From Bacillota bacterium (GTDB lineage Bacteria; Bacillota; Clostridia; Oscillospirales; Acutalibacteraceae): 14,984 bases of DNA. The notes beneath the pieces were generated by a model. It ran no database searches, was not told the origin of the DNA, and was given only the letters and a program-made list of their open reading frames with translations. A program made the position numbers and the translations under genes. The stretch lies in NCBI GenBank assembly GCA_023420245.1, contig JAEZWL010000004.1, forward strand, positions 1 through 14,984, in the 5' to 3' direction. Of this stretch, positions 1 through 6,871 are shown piece by piece. Every line of letters starts with the position of its first letter. Within the stretch, counting starts at the first letter, position 1.

Positions 1-287
1 TCTACAGAGGCGGCTTCTCCCTCATGAGATACTCCATTTCCGACACTGCCGAGTTCGGTGATTACGAAACCGGCAAGCGCCTTATCACCGAGGAGACCAA
101 AAAGGAAATGAAAAAGGTACTCACCGAAATTCAGGACGGCACCTTCGCTTCCAAGTGGATTGCCGAAAACAAGAACGGTCGTTCTCACTTCAACGCATGC
201 CGCCGCATCGGCGCCAGCCACCAGCTGGAGGAAGTCGGCAAGGAGCTGCGTAAAATGTATGCCTGGAACGACCAGCCGATAGACTAA
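1..287 (+). CDS. ilvC: Ketol-acid reductoisomerase, C-terminal part (partial)
   Basis: This is the 3' end of a gene that begins before the window; 94 codons are visible, read from base 3. The protein converts 2-acetolactate (or 2-aceto-2-hydroxybutyrate) to the dihydroxy acid with NADPH and Mg2+, the second common step of valine, leucine and isoleucine synthesis in the cytoplasm. The visible part matches the knotted helical C-terminal domain: YRGGFSLMRYSISDTAEFGDY carries the family's conserved ISxTAE stretch with the substrate-pocket serine, followed by the ETKKEMKKVLTEIQDGTFA helix and the closing HQLEEVGKELR segment. It ends at a TAA at 285-287. No T-tailed terminator hairpin follows. The family assignment is by recognition and is firm; the upstream NADPH-binding domain cannot be seen. 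Confidence 0.95.
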   Translation, partial: YRGGFSLMRYSISDTAEFGDYETGKRLITEETKKEMKKVLTEIQDGTFASKWIAENKNGRSHFNACRRIGASHQLEEVGKELRKMYAWNDQPID

Positions 288-328
288 TTCAGGTTACATA
301 TTAATATATATAAATGATCAGGTAATTT

Positions 329-455
329 TCCGCTGCTTTGATTTTGTTACTGATTCCCCGAATACGGTTTTATGATATCCTGTCCGTTTGGCTCAAGATA
401 TTTGTATGACACTTGTTTGGAAGTAGTAGTAATTTTGGAGACAGCGGATTTTTTT
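329..455 (+). promoter_or_regulatory. Possible structured 5' leader of the DUF975 gene
   Basis: The 184-base gap after ilvC holds a long-range complement: TCCGCTG at 329-335 pairs with CAGCGGA at 442-448, and the second arm runs straight into seven Ts (449-455) just before the AAGGAGG ribosome binding site. That arrangement resembles the closing stem of a leader RNA, but I recognise no known riboswitch between the arms and no compact terminator hairpin. A clear sigma-A promoter was not found here, so transcription may also come through from ilvC. Weak candidate. Confidence 0.2.
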
Positions 456-471
456 AAGGAGGATATGAACT

Positions 472-1206
472 ATGTGGAGCAGAGGAATTCTGAAATCCAA
501 TGCAAAAATAGCGCTCAGGGGGCGCTATTGGACCGCGTTCGGGGTATGCGCGGTGGCTATGCTAATCGCAGGTGCCTATTCCATGATTACCTACCCGATT
601 AATTCGTTGACTATGGCAGCGGCAAATTCGGGGGACTTGTCCAGCGTATTGGCATTCAGCGGAATATCCAGTTTGGCTTCTCTTGGGTCAATCTTGTTTT
701 TCGTGTTTGTCGCTTTGCCTCTTTCCATCGGTATGATGCGTTTTTTTGTGCAGAACCATTTTGGAGTCAGCCAGTTTGAAATTCTGTTCAGCCCGTTCCG
801 CCGCAATTATATGAACGGCGTGGGCGCCATGTTTGTAACCTATTTGTTTATCTGGCTCTGGACTTTTCTCCTTATTATTCCGGGTATTGTAAAGGCTTTG
901 CAATATTCGATGGTTCCCTTTATCCTCTCGGATAACCCCGATATGCCCGGGAGCCGCGCCCGCGAGATCAGCCGGCTTATGACGAACGGGCAGAAAGGCG
1001 CAATTTTTGTTCTGGGTCTTTCCTTTATCGGATGGTTTCTGCTGGGAACGCTTTGCTTAGGGGTTGGTACTTTGTTTGTGCTTCCTTACTTCGAGGCAAC
1101 CATGGCGGAGCTTTACATCTTCCTGCGTGACCGCGTGATTCAGACCAATCAGGTCAATCCCGCAGAGTTCGGTCTGTTGGTTCAGCAGCCCATGCCGGTT
1201 CAATAA
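472..1206 (+). CDS. DUF975 family integral membrane protein
   Basis: A 244-residue membrane protein of unknown biochemical function. The opening MWSRGILKSNAKIALRGRYW is the usual amphipathic start of DUF975 proteins. Hydrophobic spans lie near residues 21-45, 62-90, 118-140 and 175-205. The stretch LLIIPGIVKALQYSMVPFIL followed by DNPDMPGSRAREISRLM, and FIGWFLLGTLCLGVGTLFVL with PYFEATMAELY, are the conserved blocks of the family. An AAGGAGG at 456-462 lies 9 bases before the ATG and fixes the start. A strong terminator at 1216-1250 ends the transcript, so the gene is probably monocistronic or trails ilvC. Members are widespread in Firmicutes; no substrate or partner can be read from the sequence or the neighbours. 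Confidence 0.85.
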   Translation: MWSRGILKSNAKIALRGRYWTAFGVCAVAMLIAGAYSMITYPINSLTMAAANSGDLSSVLAFSGISSLASLGSILFFVFVALPLSIGMMRFFVQNHFGVSQFEILFSPFRRNYMNGVGAMFVTYLFIWLWTFLLIIPGIVKALQYSMVPFILSDNPDMPGSRAREISRLMTNGQKGAIFVLGLSFIGWFLLGTLCLGVGTLFVLPYFEATMAELYIFLRDRVIQTNQVNPAEFGLLVQQPMPVQ

Positions 1207-1215
1207 CAAAAACAG

Positions 1216-1250
1216 AGACTGCCGTGGAAATCCTCCGGCAGTCTTTTTTA
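1216..1250 (+). terminator. Rho-independent terminator after the DUF975 gene
   Basis: A perfect 9-bp stem, AGACTGCCG (1216-1224) with CGGCAGTCT (1236-1244), closes an 11-base loop and leads into a run of Ts (1244-1249). Confidence 0.9.
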
Positions 1251-1335
1251 TTCAACAAACCGCGATGAGGCTGGTTTTTTGGACGCTCTACTTTCCGTTT
1301 ACCGCAATTTTACGCACTCCTAATCGATACGTAGG

Positions 1336-1363
1336 TTGTTATTTCTATCTGTCATGCTATACT
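1336..1363 (+). promoter_or_regulatory. Sigma-A type promoter for the Xre-membrane gene
   Basis: TTGTTA (1336-1341) and TATACT (1358-1363) are separated by 16 bases. Transcription would start near 1370, giving a leader of about 27 bases with AAGGAGG at 1381-1387. It lies downstream of a terminator and directly before the gene, which supports the call. Confidence 0.6.
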
Positions 1364-1396
1364 CATATTCATAGCGAAATAAGGAGGACATGCTGT

Positions 1397-2251
1397 ATGG
1401 ACAATCAAAAAATAGGAAAATTTATTGCGGAGCTTCGCCGGGAAAAAGGTATGACGCAAAAGGAGCTTGCGGAAAGGCTCAATGTCACCGATAAAGCGGT
1501 TTCAAAGTGGGAACGGGGAGCGGGGTATCCGGAGGTTACGATGCTGCCGGAGCTGGCGGGGCTGCTTGAAATTACCGTCAGCGAGCTTTTACTGGGGGAA
1601 CGCAGCTCCTATTCTGAAGAGGAAAAGAAAACGGAAAGATTTGAACCGGATAGCATTGTCAACGGTGCGATTGAATATGCGGAGCAGTCCCGTGCGTACA
1701 AAAGCCTGAAAGTAAAAAGAATTGCCCTGGTGTCGATGACCTTCGCGTTCTTAACGGCGATTTTTGTCTGTATGCTCTGCAATTATATCATTGATAAGAC
1801 ATTCAGCTGGTCGCTGTACGTGGTCGGCAGTACCGGAACGGCGTGGCTGGTCACCGCTCCTTTGCTGATAAGGAAGCGCCATCGGGTGATTACCTCTCTT
1901 TTTGCCTTAACCTTGACTGTTGTTCCCCTGCTGATGCTGATTGAGCAGCTCTGCCCCGCGAAGAATTGGGTGTTCCCGTTCGGATTTTCCATTGCGCTTC
2001 TTTCTCTTGTCTTTCTTTGGATTTCCGTTCCCTTTTTTGTCTATACCAGAATCAACCGGTGGTATCTCGGCGGTTATGTTCTGATTTTATACGGCGTAGT
2101 CGCCAATGTGGTGATCAACACGATGACGGACCGTTTCCTGCAGGAGCCTGCGGGGGACCTTTCCACTCCGATTGTAGCCGCCTGCTGTGCTTTCACGGCG
2201 GCGTCCTTTGCAATCATCGGCTCGATAAAAAAGAAAGCGGATCGGGAATAA
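1397..2251 (+). CDS. Xre-family DNA-binding protein with C-terminal membrane domain
   Basis: A 284-residue protein. Residues 5-62 form a Cro/C1 helix-turn-helix (IGKFIAELRREKGMTQKELA, then ERLNVTDKAVSKWERGAGYP), which binds operator DNA in this family. After a charged linker (about 70-105) there are six predicted membrane spans between residues 110 and 280, ending in a short basic tail. The fusion implies a membrane-tethered one-component regulator; the signal sensed and the target are unknown. I start it at ATG 1397 because AAGGAGG sits 9 bases upstream and the protein then opens directly on the HTH; the reading frame stays open further upstream to 1265 but that stretch has no ribosome binding site and contains the promoter. 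Own promoter and terminator make it an isolated unit; autoregulation is common for such proteins but not shown. Confidence 0.85.
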   Translation: MDNQKIGKFIAELRREKGMTQKELAERLNVTDKAVSKWERGAGYPEVTMLPELAGLLEITVSELLLGERSSYSEEEKKTERFEPDSIVNGAIEYAEQSRAYKSLKVKRIALVSMTFAFLTAIFVCMLCNYIIDKTFSWSLYVVGSTGTAWLVTAPLLIRKRHRVITSLFALTLTVVPLLMLIEQLCPAKNWVFPFGFSIALLSLVFLWISVPFFVYTRINRWYLGGYVLILYGVVANVVINTMTDRFLQEPAGDLSTPIVAACCAFTAASFAIIGSIKKKADRE

Positions 2252-2267
2252 AGACGAAGGATATTCT

Positions 2268-2300
2268 AAGCGCGGTTCGCATTGCGGCACCGCGCTTTTT
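2268..2300 (+). terminator. Rho-independent terminator after the Xre-membrane gene
   Basis: A perfect 9-bp stem, AAGCGCGGT (2268-2276) with ACCGCGCTT (2289-2297), closes a 12-base loop and runs into five Ts (2296-2300). Confidence 0.85.
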
Positions 2301-2490
2301 ATGATAGCCCCCCGCTGTGTCGAGATTTGCGAAAAGGCTTTCGCGCAAGTCAGATTCTGGGTCAGGGCTTTGCCCGTAAGGGAAGAACTGCGGCTATTTG
2401 TCGCAAAATGTCAGATTTTACCGTTCTGTCCTTTGGACTTACGTGAATTGTAGTTTATAAATACTATAGTAGAACTTTACCAAATAAAAC
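2301..2490. other. Non-coding spacer with small hairpins and a repeated octamer
   Basis: This is the first part of the 338-base gap before the GGDEF gene. Bases 2301-2440 are GC-richer and hold a GCGAAA-AGGC-TTTCGC hairpin (2329-2344), a GGGC-TTT-GCCC hairpin near 2365-2374, and the octamer GTCAGATT twice (2349-2356, 2410-2417). From 2440 the sequence turns AT-rich; TTGGAC (2433-2438) and TATAAA (2456-2461) are 17 bases apart and could be a second, weaker promoter. No open reading frame with a ribosome binding site and no known riboswitch were recognised. Confidence 0.4.
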
Positions 2491-2519
2491 TTGCAAAATT
2501 AGATTAAATCTGATATTTT
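2491..2519 (+). promoter_or_regulatory. Candidate sigma-A promoter for the GGDEF gene
   Basis: TTGCAA (2491-2496) and TATTTT (2514-2519) are separated by 17 bases, and a TG one base before the -10 (2511-2512) makes it an extended -10. It sits about 70 bases before the start codon, in AT-rich sequence. Confidence 0.5.
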
Positions 2520-2589
2520 ATATACAGGAAATATAAATTATTACAAAATTTGTAAATGAATTCCAAAAAATATATGATCAGGTGGAATC

Positions 2590-3789
2590 ATGGAAGTTTT
2601 ATCCTTTCTGGAAACAAATATCCTGGCAATCATTATCCTGTTGATTATTTTTTTCAATTTACGAGAGCATTCTGAAAAATATCAATATGATCAAAAATTG
2701 TTTGCTGTTTTGCTTATCAGTAATCTTATCATTCTGGTTCTTGATTCAGTTTTATGGGTACTGAACGGTCAACCGGGTCAGGGGGCCCGTACCCTGAATC
2801 TTCTGCTTACCTCGGTTTATTTTATCATAAACCCGCTGCCTTGTCTGTTGTGGAGTGTTTATGTCAATTATCAAATTTTTCATAATTCTGAGCAGGCCAG
2901 AGCCAAGATGCTGTTTCTTTTTATCCCGGTCGGCGTGAATACGCTGCTTTCTATCATCAGCTGTTTCAGCGGAAGTTATTTCTATTTTGATAACTTTAAT
3001 GTTTACCACAGGGGAAAACTGTTTTTGCTTATGGCGACAATCTGCTGTCTTTACCTTTTCTCCTCGGTGGTACATGTGATCCTGAAAAGGAAGCAGGTGC
3101 AGAAAAGGTATTATGTTCCTTTAATCTCTTTTTCAATCCTGCCGATTGTGGGCGGATTTCTTCAGGTTGTTTTTTACGGAATTTCAATGGTCTGGATTTG
3201 TATGGCCGTCTCTGTTCTCATCATATTTATTAATGTGCAGAACAACCGTCTCTCAACAGATTACCTGACCGGTCTATGCAACCGAAGGCAGCTGGACAAT
3301 TACCTGAATGATCTGGCGGAAAGCAATTCGCGCGGGCTGCTGGCGGGGATTATGATCGATTTGGATTCTTTTAAGCAAATCAATGATTCCTATGGTCATA
3401 TCATCGGAGATCAGGCCTTGGAGAACGCCGCCAAAATACTAAAGAAAAGCTTCCGTAAAAATGATATGATTGCCCGTTACGGCGGGGATGAGTTTGTTGT
3501 GGTATTCGAAATGGATGAAAAAGCCGATCTGGCGAACGCGGTACGCCGCATAAAAGACAACGTAAAGCTTTTTAACAGCCGTGAGAGCAATCTGTATCAA
3601 ATTGAGTTCAGCATCGGCTACGACATTTACAATTTTAAATCCAATCGTACCCTCCAGCAGTTTCTAAAACATATTGATGAGCTGATGTATCTCGATAAAA
3701 AAAGTAAAAAAAACAGGTCCAGCTTCCGAAGTAATTTTGGTGCCCCGAATATGCAAAGCAGCGATTCCGAGCGGCGGATGGTCGAATAG
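2590..3789 (+). CDS. Membrane-bound diguanylate cyclase (7TM-GGDEF)
   Basis: A 399-residue protein that should make the second messenger cyclic di-GMP from two GTP at the inner face of the membrane. Residues 1-218 contain about seven hydrophobic spans, probably the sensing part. The catalytic domain covers about 220-385: DYLTGLCNRR at 224, DLDSFKQINDSYGHIIGD as the metal and nucleotide region, and an intact GGDEF signature at 298-302. The RKND at 289-292, five residues before GGDEF, matches the RxxD inhibitory site, so feedback inhibition by the product is expected. A polar tail of about 25 residues follows. The start has an AGGTGG a few bases upstream. It lies upstream of the flotillin-like gene on the same strand, but the 178-base gap argues for separate expression. 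No EAL or HD-GYP partner and no recognisable c-di-GMP riboswitch are in the window. Confidence 0.9.
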   Translation: MEVLSFLETNILAIIILLIIFFNLREHSEKYQYDQKLFAVLLISNLIILVLDSVLWVLNGQPGQGARTLNLLLTSVYFIINPLPCLLWSVYVNYQIFHNSEQARAKMLFLFIPVGVNTLLSIISCFSGSYFYFDNFNVYHRGKLFLLMATICCLYLFSSVVHVILKRKQVQKRYYVPLISFSILPIVGGFLQVVFYGISMVWICMAVSVLIIFINVQNNRLSTDYLTGLCNRRQLDNYLNDLAESNSRGLLAGIMIDLDSFKQINDSYGHIIGDQALENAAKILKKSFRKNDMIARYGGDEFVVVFEMDEKADLANAVRRIKDNVKLFNSRESNLYQIEFSIGYDIYNFKSNRTLQQFLKHIDELMYLDKKSKKNRSSFRSNFGAPNMQSSDSERRMVE

Positions 3790-3840
3790 CCGGTGTGCGG
3801 AGGAACTGTTTTCGACTGTGCGGTACAAAAACCGGTCTTT

Positions 3841-3873
3841 GCCACCGGAGCCAGCGGGAAACTCCGGGTGGGC
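3841..3873 (+). other. GC-rich hairpin between the GGDEF and flotillin-like genes
   Basis: GCCACCGGAG (3841-3850) pairs with CTCCGGGTGGGC (3862-3873) across an 11-base loop, with two single-G bulges. No T-run follows (the next bases are purine-rich), so it is not a standard terminator. It could be an mRNA-end stabiliser or a leader element; I matched it to no known riboswitch class, including the c-di-GMP classes. Confidence 0.4.
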
Positions 3874-3903
3874 GAGGGAATAAAAGGAAATGTAAAATCA
3901 GGT

Positions 3904-3932
3904 TTGCTATCCTGTTTGATTTGTAGTAGTAT
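3904..3932 (+). promoter_or_regulatory. Possible promoter for the flotillin-like gene
   Basis: TTGCTA (3904-3909) and TAGTAT (3927-3932) are 17 bases apart, about 35 bases before the start codon. The match is only moderate (4 of 6 in each box). Confidence 0.35.
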
Positions 3933-3967
3933 TGAGGAAAACAACAAAGAAAACAGGAGGATATGAT

Positions 3968-6106
3968 ATGCCGACTATGCCGATTATGCTGATTGAGATT
4001 GCGGCTGCGATTGTGGCGGTTTATTTGATTATTTTTAAGATTCTGGGCTTAAGAGTCATCCATTCCGACGAGGTTGCGGTGGTCGAAAAGTGGTGGAGTG
4101 TCAAAGGCTCGCTTAAGGATTCCATTGTGGCGCTCCACGGTGAAGCCGGTTATGAGCCGAATTTGCTGCGCGGCGGCATTCATTTTAAATCCGTACTGAT
4201 GTACAAAATACATAAGTATCCCCTGATTACCATTCCACAGGGGCAAATTGCTTACATTTTTGCGCGCGACGGTATGCCGCTTTCGCCGACCCAAACGCTG
4301 GGCAAGGTCGTGCCGGAAGCGAATAACTTTCAGAATGTGCCCGGCTTTCTCCAGAACGGCGGTCAGCGCGGTCCGCAAAGAGGGATTCTAAGAGAAGGTA
4401 CCTACGCCATTAATCTGGCGCAGTTCATCGTGATTACCCCGAATGATATCAAGGCGATTTTCAGCGGCTCCAAGCAGGAACGCACGGAGCTGGTAAGCAT
4501 GCAGCAAACCCTCGCCGCAAGGGACGGCTTCCGCCCGGTTGTAATTATGGGGGACAGCAGTGAAACAAGCGACCTCATGGGAATCGTGACGGTGCACGAC
4601 GGCAAGCCGCTGGAAGAGGGAGAAATCATCGCTCCGAGTGTGGGCGAGCAACACGCGAGCTTTCAGGATCCGGAAAAATTTCTGGAGCTGGGCGGCAAAC
4701 GCGGCAAGCAGATTCAGGTGCTGATTGACGGTACCTATTATATTAACCGCCTGTTCGCAACGGTGGAATTCCGCCCGAAAACCGTTGTACCGATCGGCTT
4801 TGTCGGCGTGGTGGTGTCCTTCTTCGGGGAGGAAGGTAAGGATACGACGGGAGAAGATTACAAGCACGGCGAGCTGGTTGCGCCGGGCTGCAAGGGTGTG
4901 CTTGAAAAGCCCCTGATGCCGGGAAAATATGCCTTTAATACGGATGCCGGAAAGGTTGTTCTGGTACCTACCACGAACATTATTTTAAAATGGAACAAAT
5001 CAGAAACCGGTGACCATAAATACGATGAGAACCTCACCGAGGTCGATATCATCACGAAGGACGCGTTTGAGCCGTCGCTTCCGCTTTCCGTGGTTATGCA
5101 CATCGATTACAAGCAGGCTCCGTGGGTAATTCAGCGATTCGGTGATATCAGCATGCTGGTAAACCAATCTCTCGACCCGCTGGTAAGCGCGTATTTTAAA
5201 GATGTAGCGCAGACGAAAACTTTAATCGAGCTGATTCAGGAGCGCAGCGCCATCCGGGAACGTGCGGTGCTGGAAATGAAGGATAAATTCCAGAAGTATA
5301 ACCTTCAGCTGGAAGAAGTGCTGATCGGTACGCCGAAAACCTCTTCGGCAGACGTTCAAATAGAGAACATCCTTACCCAGCTGCGCGAGCGGCAGATTGC
5401 GGAGGAAAAGAAGGTCACCTACCAGAAGCAGCAGTCCGCGGCGGAAAGCGAAAAGTCGCTGCGCGAGGCGCAGGCCACGGCGGAGCAGCAGAGCTTTCTG
5501 ACCAAGTCAAAGATTGAAATTGAGATTGCCGGAAACACCGGAGCCGCCCTTGCGAGCAAGGCGGAGCAGGAAGCCAACCAGATCGTATCGCTCGCGAAAG
5601 CGAACGCGGAGAAAATCCGCCTCGAGGGCGAGGCGCAGGCCTCTATGGAAAGCAACGTCGGTCTGGCAAAGGCAAAGGCAATCGACGCGCAGGTCAAGGC
5701 TTACGGCGGCGCGGAATATCGTGTCATGCAGGAAATTGCCGACAAGCTCACCGACGCAATCAAAAATTCCAAGGTCGATATTGTTCCGAAAACCGTGGTC
5801 AACATGGGCGGCGGAGGCGGCAGCCAGGAGAACAGCGGCGGCAACAGCACCGTTATGGACACTCTGATGAAATTTATGACTCTGGATAAGCTCGGCGTTT
5901 CCCTACAGCATATTTCCGAGCCATCCACCACCGCGCAGGCAATTGAAGCGGCGGTCGGCGCGGCGGAGGCAGAGGCCGGGCAGAATGCGGTTCCGCCACA
6001 GGACGCTGCTTCCGCTCAGGCGGAGCCGGAAAAGAAGGAGAAGGAAGATAAACCGATGAAAGCTTCCAATCCGGACCTGAAGGAAAAAAAGGATATCAGG
6101 CTGTAA
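3968..6106 (+). CDS. Flotillin-like SPFH (band 7) domain protein
   Basis: A 712-residue membrane-anchored scaffold protein. Residues 4-25 form one N-terminal hydrophobic anchor. Residues 30-330 hold three related segments, each ending in a glycine-rich turn: GGQRGPQRGILREGTYAIN (GTY at 144), GGKRGKQIQVLIDGTYYIN (GTY at 255) and a shorter KGVLEKPLMPGKYAFN (GKY at 319). The SPFH domain follows at about 335-490, then an alanine- and glutamate-rich coiled coil (about 490-600), a VNMGGGGGSQ linker near 615 and a lysine/glutamate-rich tail. Flotillins organise membrane microdomains; the specific partner here is unknown, and no NfeD gene is adjacent. The ATG at 3968 is chosen because AGGAGG (3955-3960) lies 7 bases before it and the protein then starts at the anchor; an upstream in-frame TTG at 3932 lacks such a site. 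A strong terminator follows, so it is probably monocistronic. Confidence 0.85.
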   Translation: MPTMPIMLIEIAAAIVAVYLIIFKILGLRVIHSDEVAVVEKWWSVKGSLKDSIVALHGEAGYEPNLLRGGIHFKSVLMYKIHKYPLITIPQGQIAYIFARDGMPLSPTQTLGKVVPEANNFQNVPGFLQNGGQRGPQRGILREGTYAINLAQFIVITPNDIKAIFSGSKQERTELVSMQQTLAARDGFRPVVIMGDSSETSDLMGIVTVHDGKPLEEGEIIAPSVGEQHASFQDPEKFLELGGKRGKQIQVLIDGTYYINRLFATVEFRPKTVVPIGFVGVVVSFFGEEGKDTTGEDYKHGELVAPGCKGVLEKPLMPGKYAFNTDAGKVVLVPTTNIILKWNKSETGDHKYDENLTEVDIITKDAFEPSLPLSVVMHIDYKQAPWVIQRFGDISMLVNQSLDPLVSAYFKDVAQTKTLIELIQERSAIRERAVLEMKDKFQKYNLQLEEVLIGTPKTSSADVQIENILTQLRERQIAEEKKVTYQKQQSAAESEKSLREAQATAEQQSFLTKSKIEIEIAGNTGAALASKAEQEANQIVSLAKANAEKIRLEGEAQASMESNVGLAKAKAIDAQVKAYGGAEYRVMQEIADKLTDAIKNSKVDIVPKTVVNMGGGGGSQENSGGNSTVMDTLMKFMTLDKLGVSLQHISEPSTTAQAIEAAVGAAEAEAGQNAVPPQDAASAQAEPEKKEKEDKPMKASNPDLKEKKDIRL

Positions 6107-6143
6107 TAAATCTTATTTGTTAGCAAAACGTCATAAGGAATAG

Positions 6144-6193
6144 AAATGCGCTTTGAAACGGCCTTTTTTCGGGCCAAATCAAAGCGCATTTTT
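6144..6193 (+). terminator. Rho-independent terminator after the flotillin-like gene
   Basis: A perfect 13-bp stem, AAATGCGCTTTGA (6144-6156) with TCAAAGCGCATTT (6179-6191), ends in five Ts (6189-6193). The 22-base loop contains a nested GGCC/GGCC stem. The A-rich 5' side means it could also work for the opposite strand. Confidence 0.9.
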
Positions 6194-6337
6194 GCGTACT
6201 GTTTCCGGTTCGTGCGGTCTGCCGCGACATGTCGAGGGTTGTCCGTTTTCGGTAACGGCATATTCCTTTCGACCTGTTTGGATAATATTTCTAAGAATAA
6301 TTTAAATTAAATTTACATTATCAAATAAAATAGCCTG

Positions 6338-6364
6338 TTGTCTTTGTCTCATTTCTGTTATAAT
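6338..6364 (+). promoter_or_regulatory. Extended -10 promoter of the DUF523-VTT-PAP2 unit
   Basis: A perfect TATAAT (6359-6364) is preceded by TG one base upstream (6356-6357), an extended -10. The best -35 is TTGTCT (6338-6343) with a short 15-base spacer, which an extended -10 can tolerate. It lies 37 bases before the start codon, after an AT-rich stretch (6290-6335). The rest of the gap from the terminator (6194-6290) shows only short hairpins such as GCGG-TCTG-CCGC. Confidence 0.6.
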
Positions 6365-6401
6365 ATTTTTATTGCGACTGTATCACGGAAAGGAATTCAG
6401 G

Positions 6402-6836
6402 ATGAATATTTTAGTCAGCGCCTGCCTGCTGGGCTTAAATTGCAGATATAAGGGAAATCATAAATACAGCGATAAGGTTGCCGCGTTAAGTGAAAACCAT
6501 AATTTAATCCCTGTCTGCCCGGAGCAGATGGGCGGAATGCCTACGCCGAGAAGCCCTGTTGAGCGTGTGGGCGGCAAGGCTCTGGATATTACCGGAAAAG
6601 ACGTGACCGAACCGTTTGTCAGGGGCGCGGAGGAAGTAGTCAAGCTGGCGCGGCTGTTCCATTGCGAGACCGCGATTTTAAAGAGCAAAAGTCCTTCCTG
6701 CGGAATGGTGCTTATTCACGACGGGAGTTTTTCCGGCGGTCTTGTGCAAGGCAACGGTTTTACCGCAGAAAAACTGCTGGCGGAGGGGATTCGCGTATTC
6801 AGTGAAGAAAACGCGGACAAAATAAACGGACGGTAA
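6402..6836 (+). CDS. DUF523 protein, TudS-like desulfidase candidate
   Basis: A 144-residue cytoplasmic protein of the DUF523 (YbbK/COG1683) family. The family blocks are all present: SACLLGLNCRYKG (Cys8, Cys14), PVCPEQMGGMPTPRSP (Cys39) and KSKSPSCGM (Cys100), plus Cys88. In TudS, a characterised DUF523 enzyme, conserved cysteines hold a [4Fe-4S] cluster that removes sulfur from thiouracil; Cys8, Cys39 and Cys100 are the likely equivalents here. That this copy is a desulfidase is inference. ATG 6402 has AAAGGA 7 bases upstream and gives the standard family N-terminus MNILVSACLLG. It is the first gene of a probable three-gene unit; the next start lies 35 bases downstream. Its link to the two membrane proteins that follow is unclear and may be only shared transcription. 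Confidence 0.85.
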   Translation: MNILVSACLLGLNCRYKGNHKYSDKVAALSENHNLIPVCPEQMGGMPTPRSPVERVGGKALDITGKDVTEPFVRGAEEVVKLARLFHCETAILKSKSPSCGMVLIHDGSFSGGLVQGNGFTAEKLLAEGIRVFSEENADKINGR

Positions 6837-6871
6837 CGCTGCGGAATGCGTTGAAGCGGAAGGAGACTTTT

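Noticed and set aside
372..602. A 76-codon + strand frame overlapping the start of the DUF975 gene.
   Set aside because: It lacks a good ribosome binding site and runs out of frame into a well-supported gene.
3790..3967. A c-di-GMP (GEMM) or cobalamin riboswitch between the GGDEF and flotillin-like genes.
   Set aside because: I looked for the conserved cores of these classes and did not find them; only a bulged hairpin is present.
4388..4867. A 159-codon minus-strand frame opposite the flotillin-like gene.
   Set aside because: It is antisense to a clearly conserved protein, with no ribosome binding site or domain.
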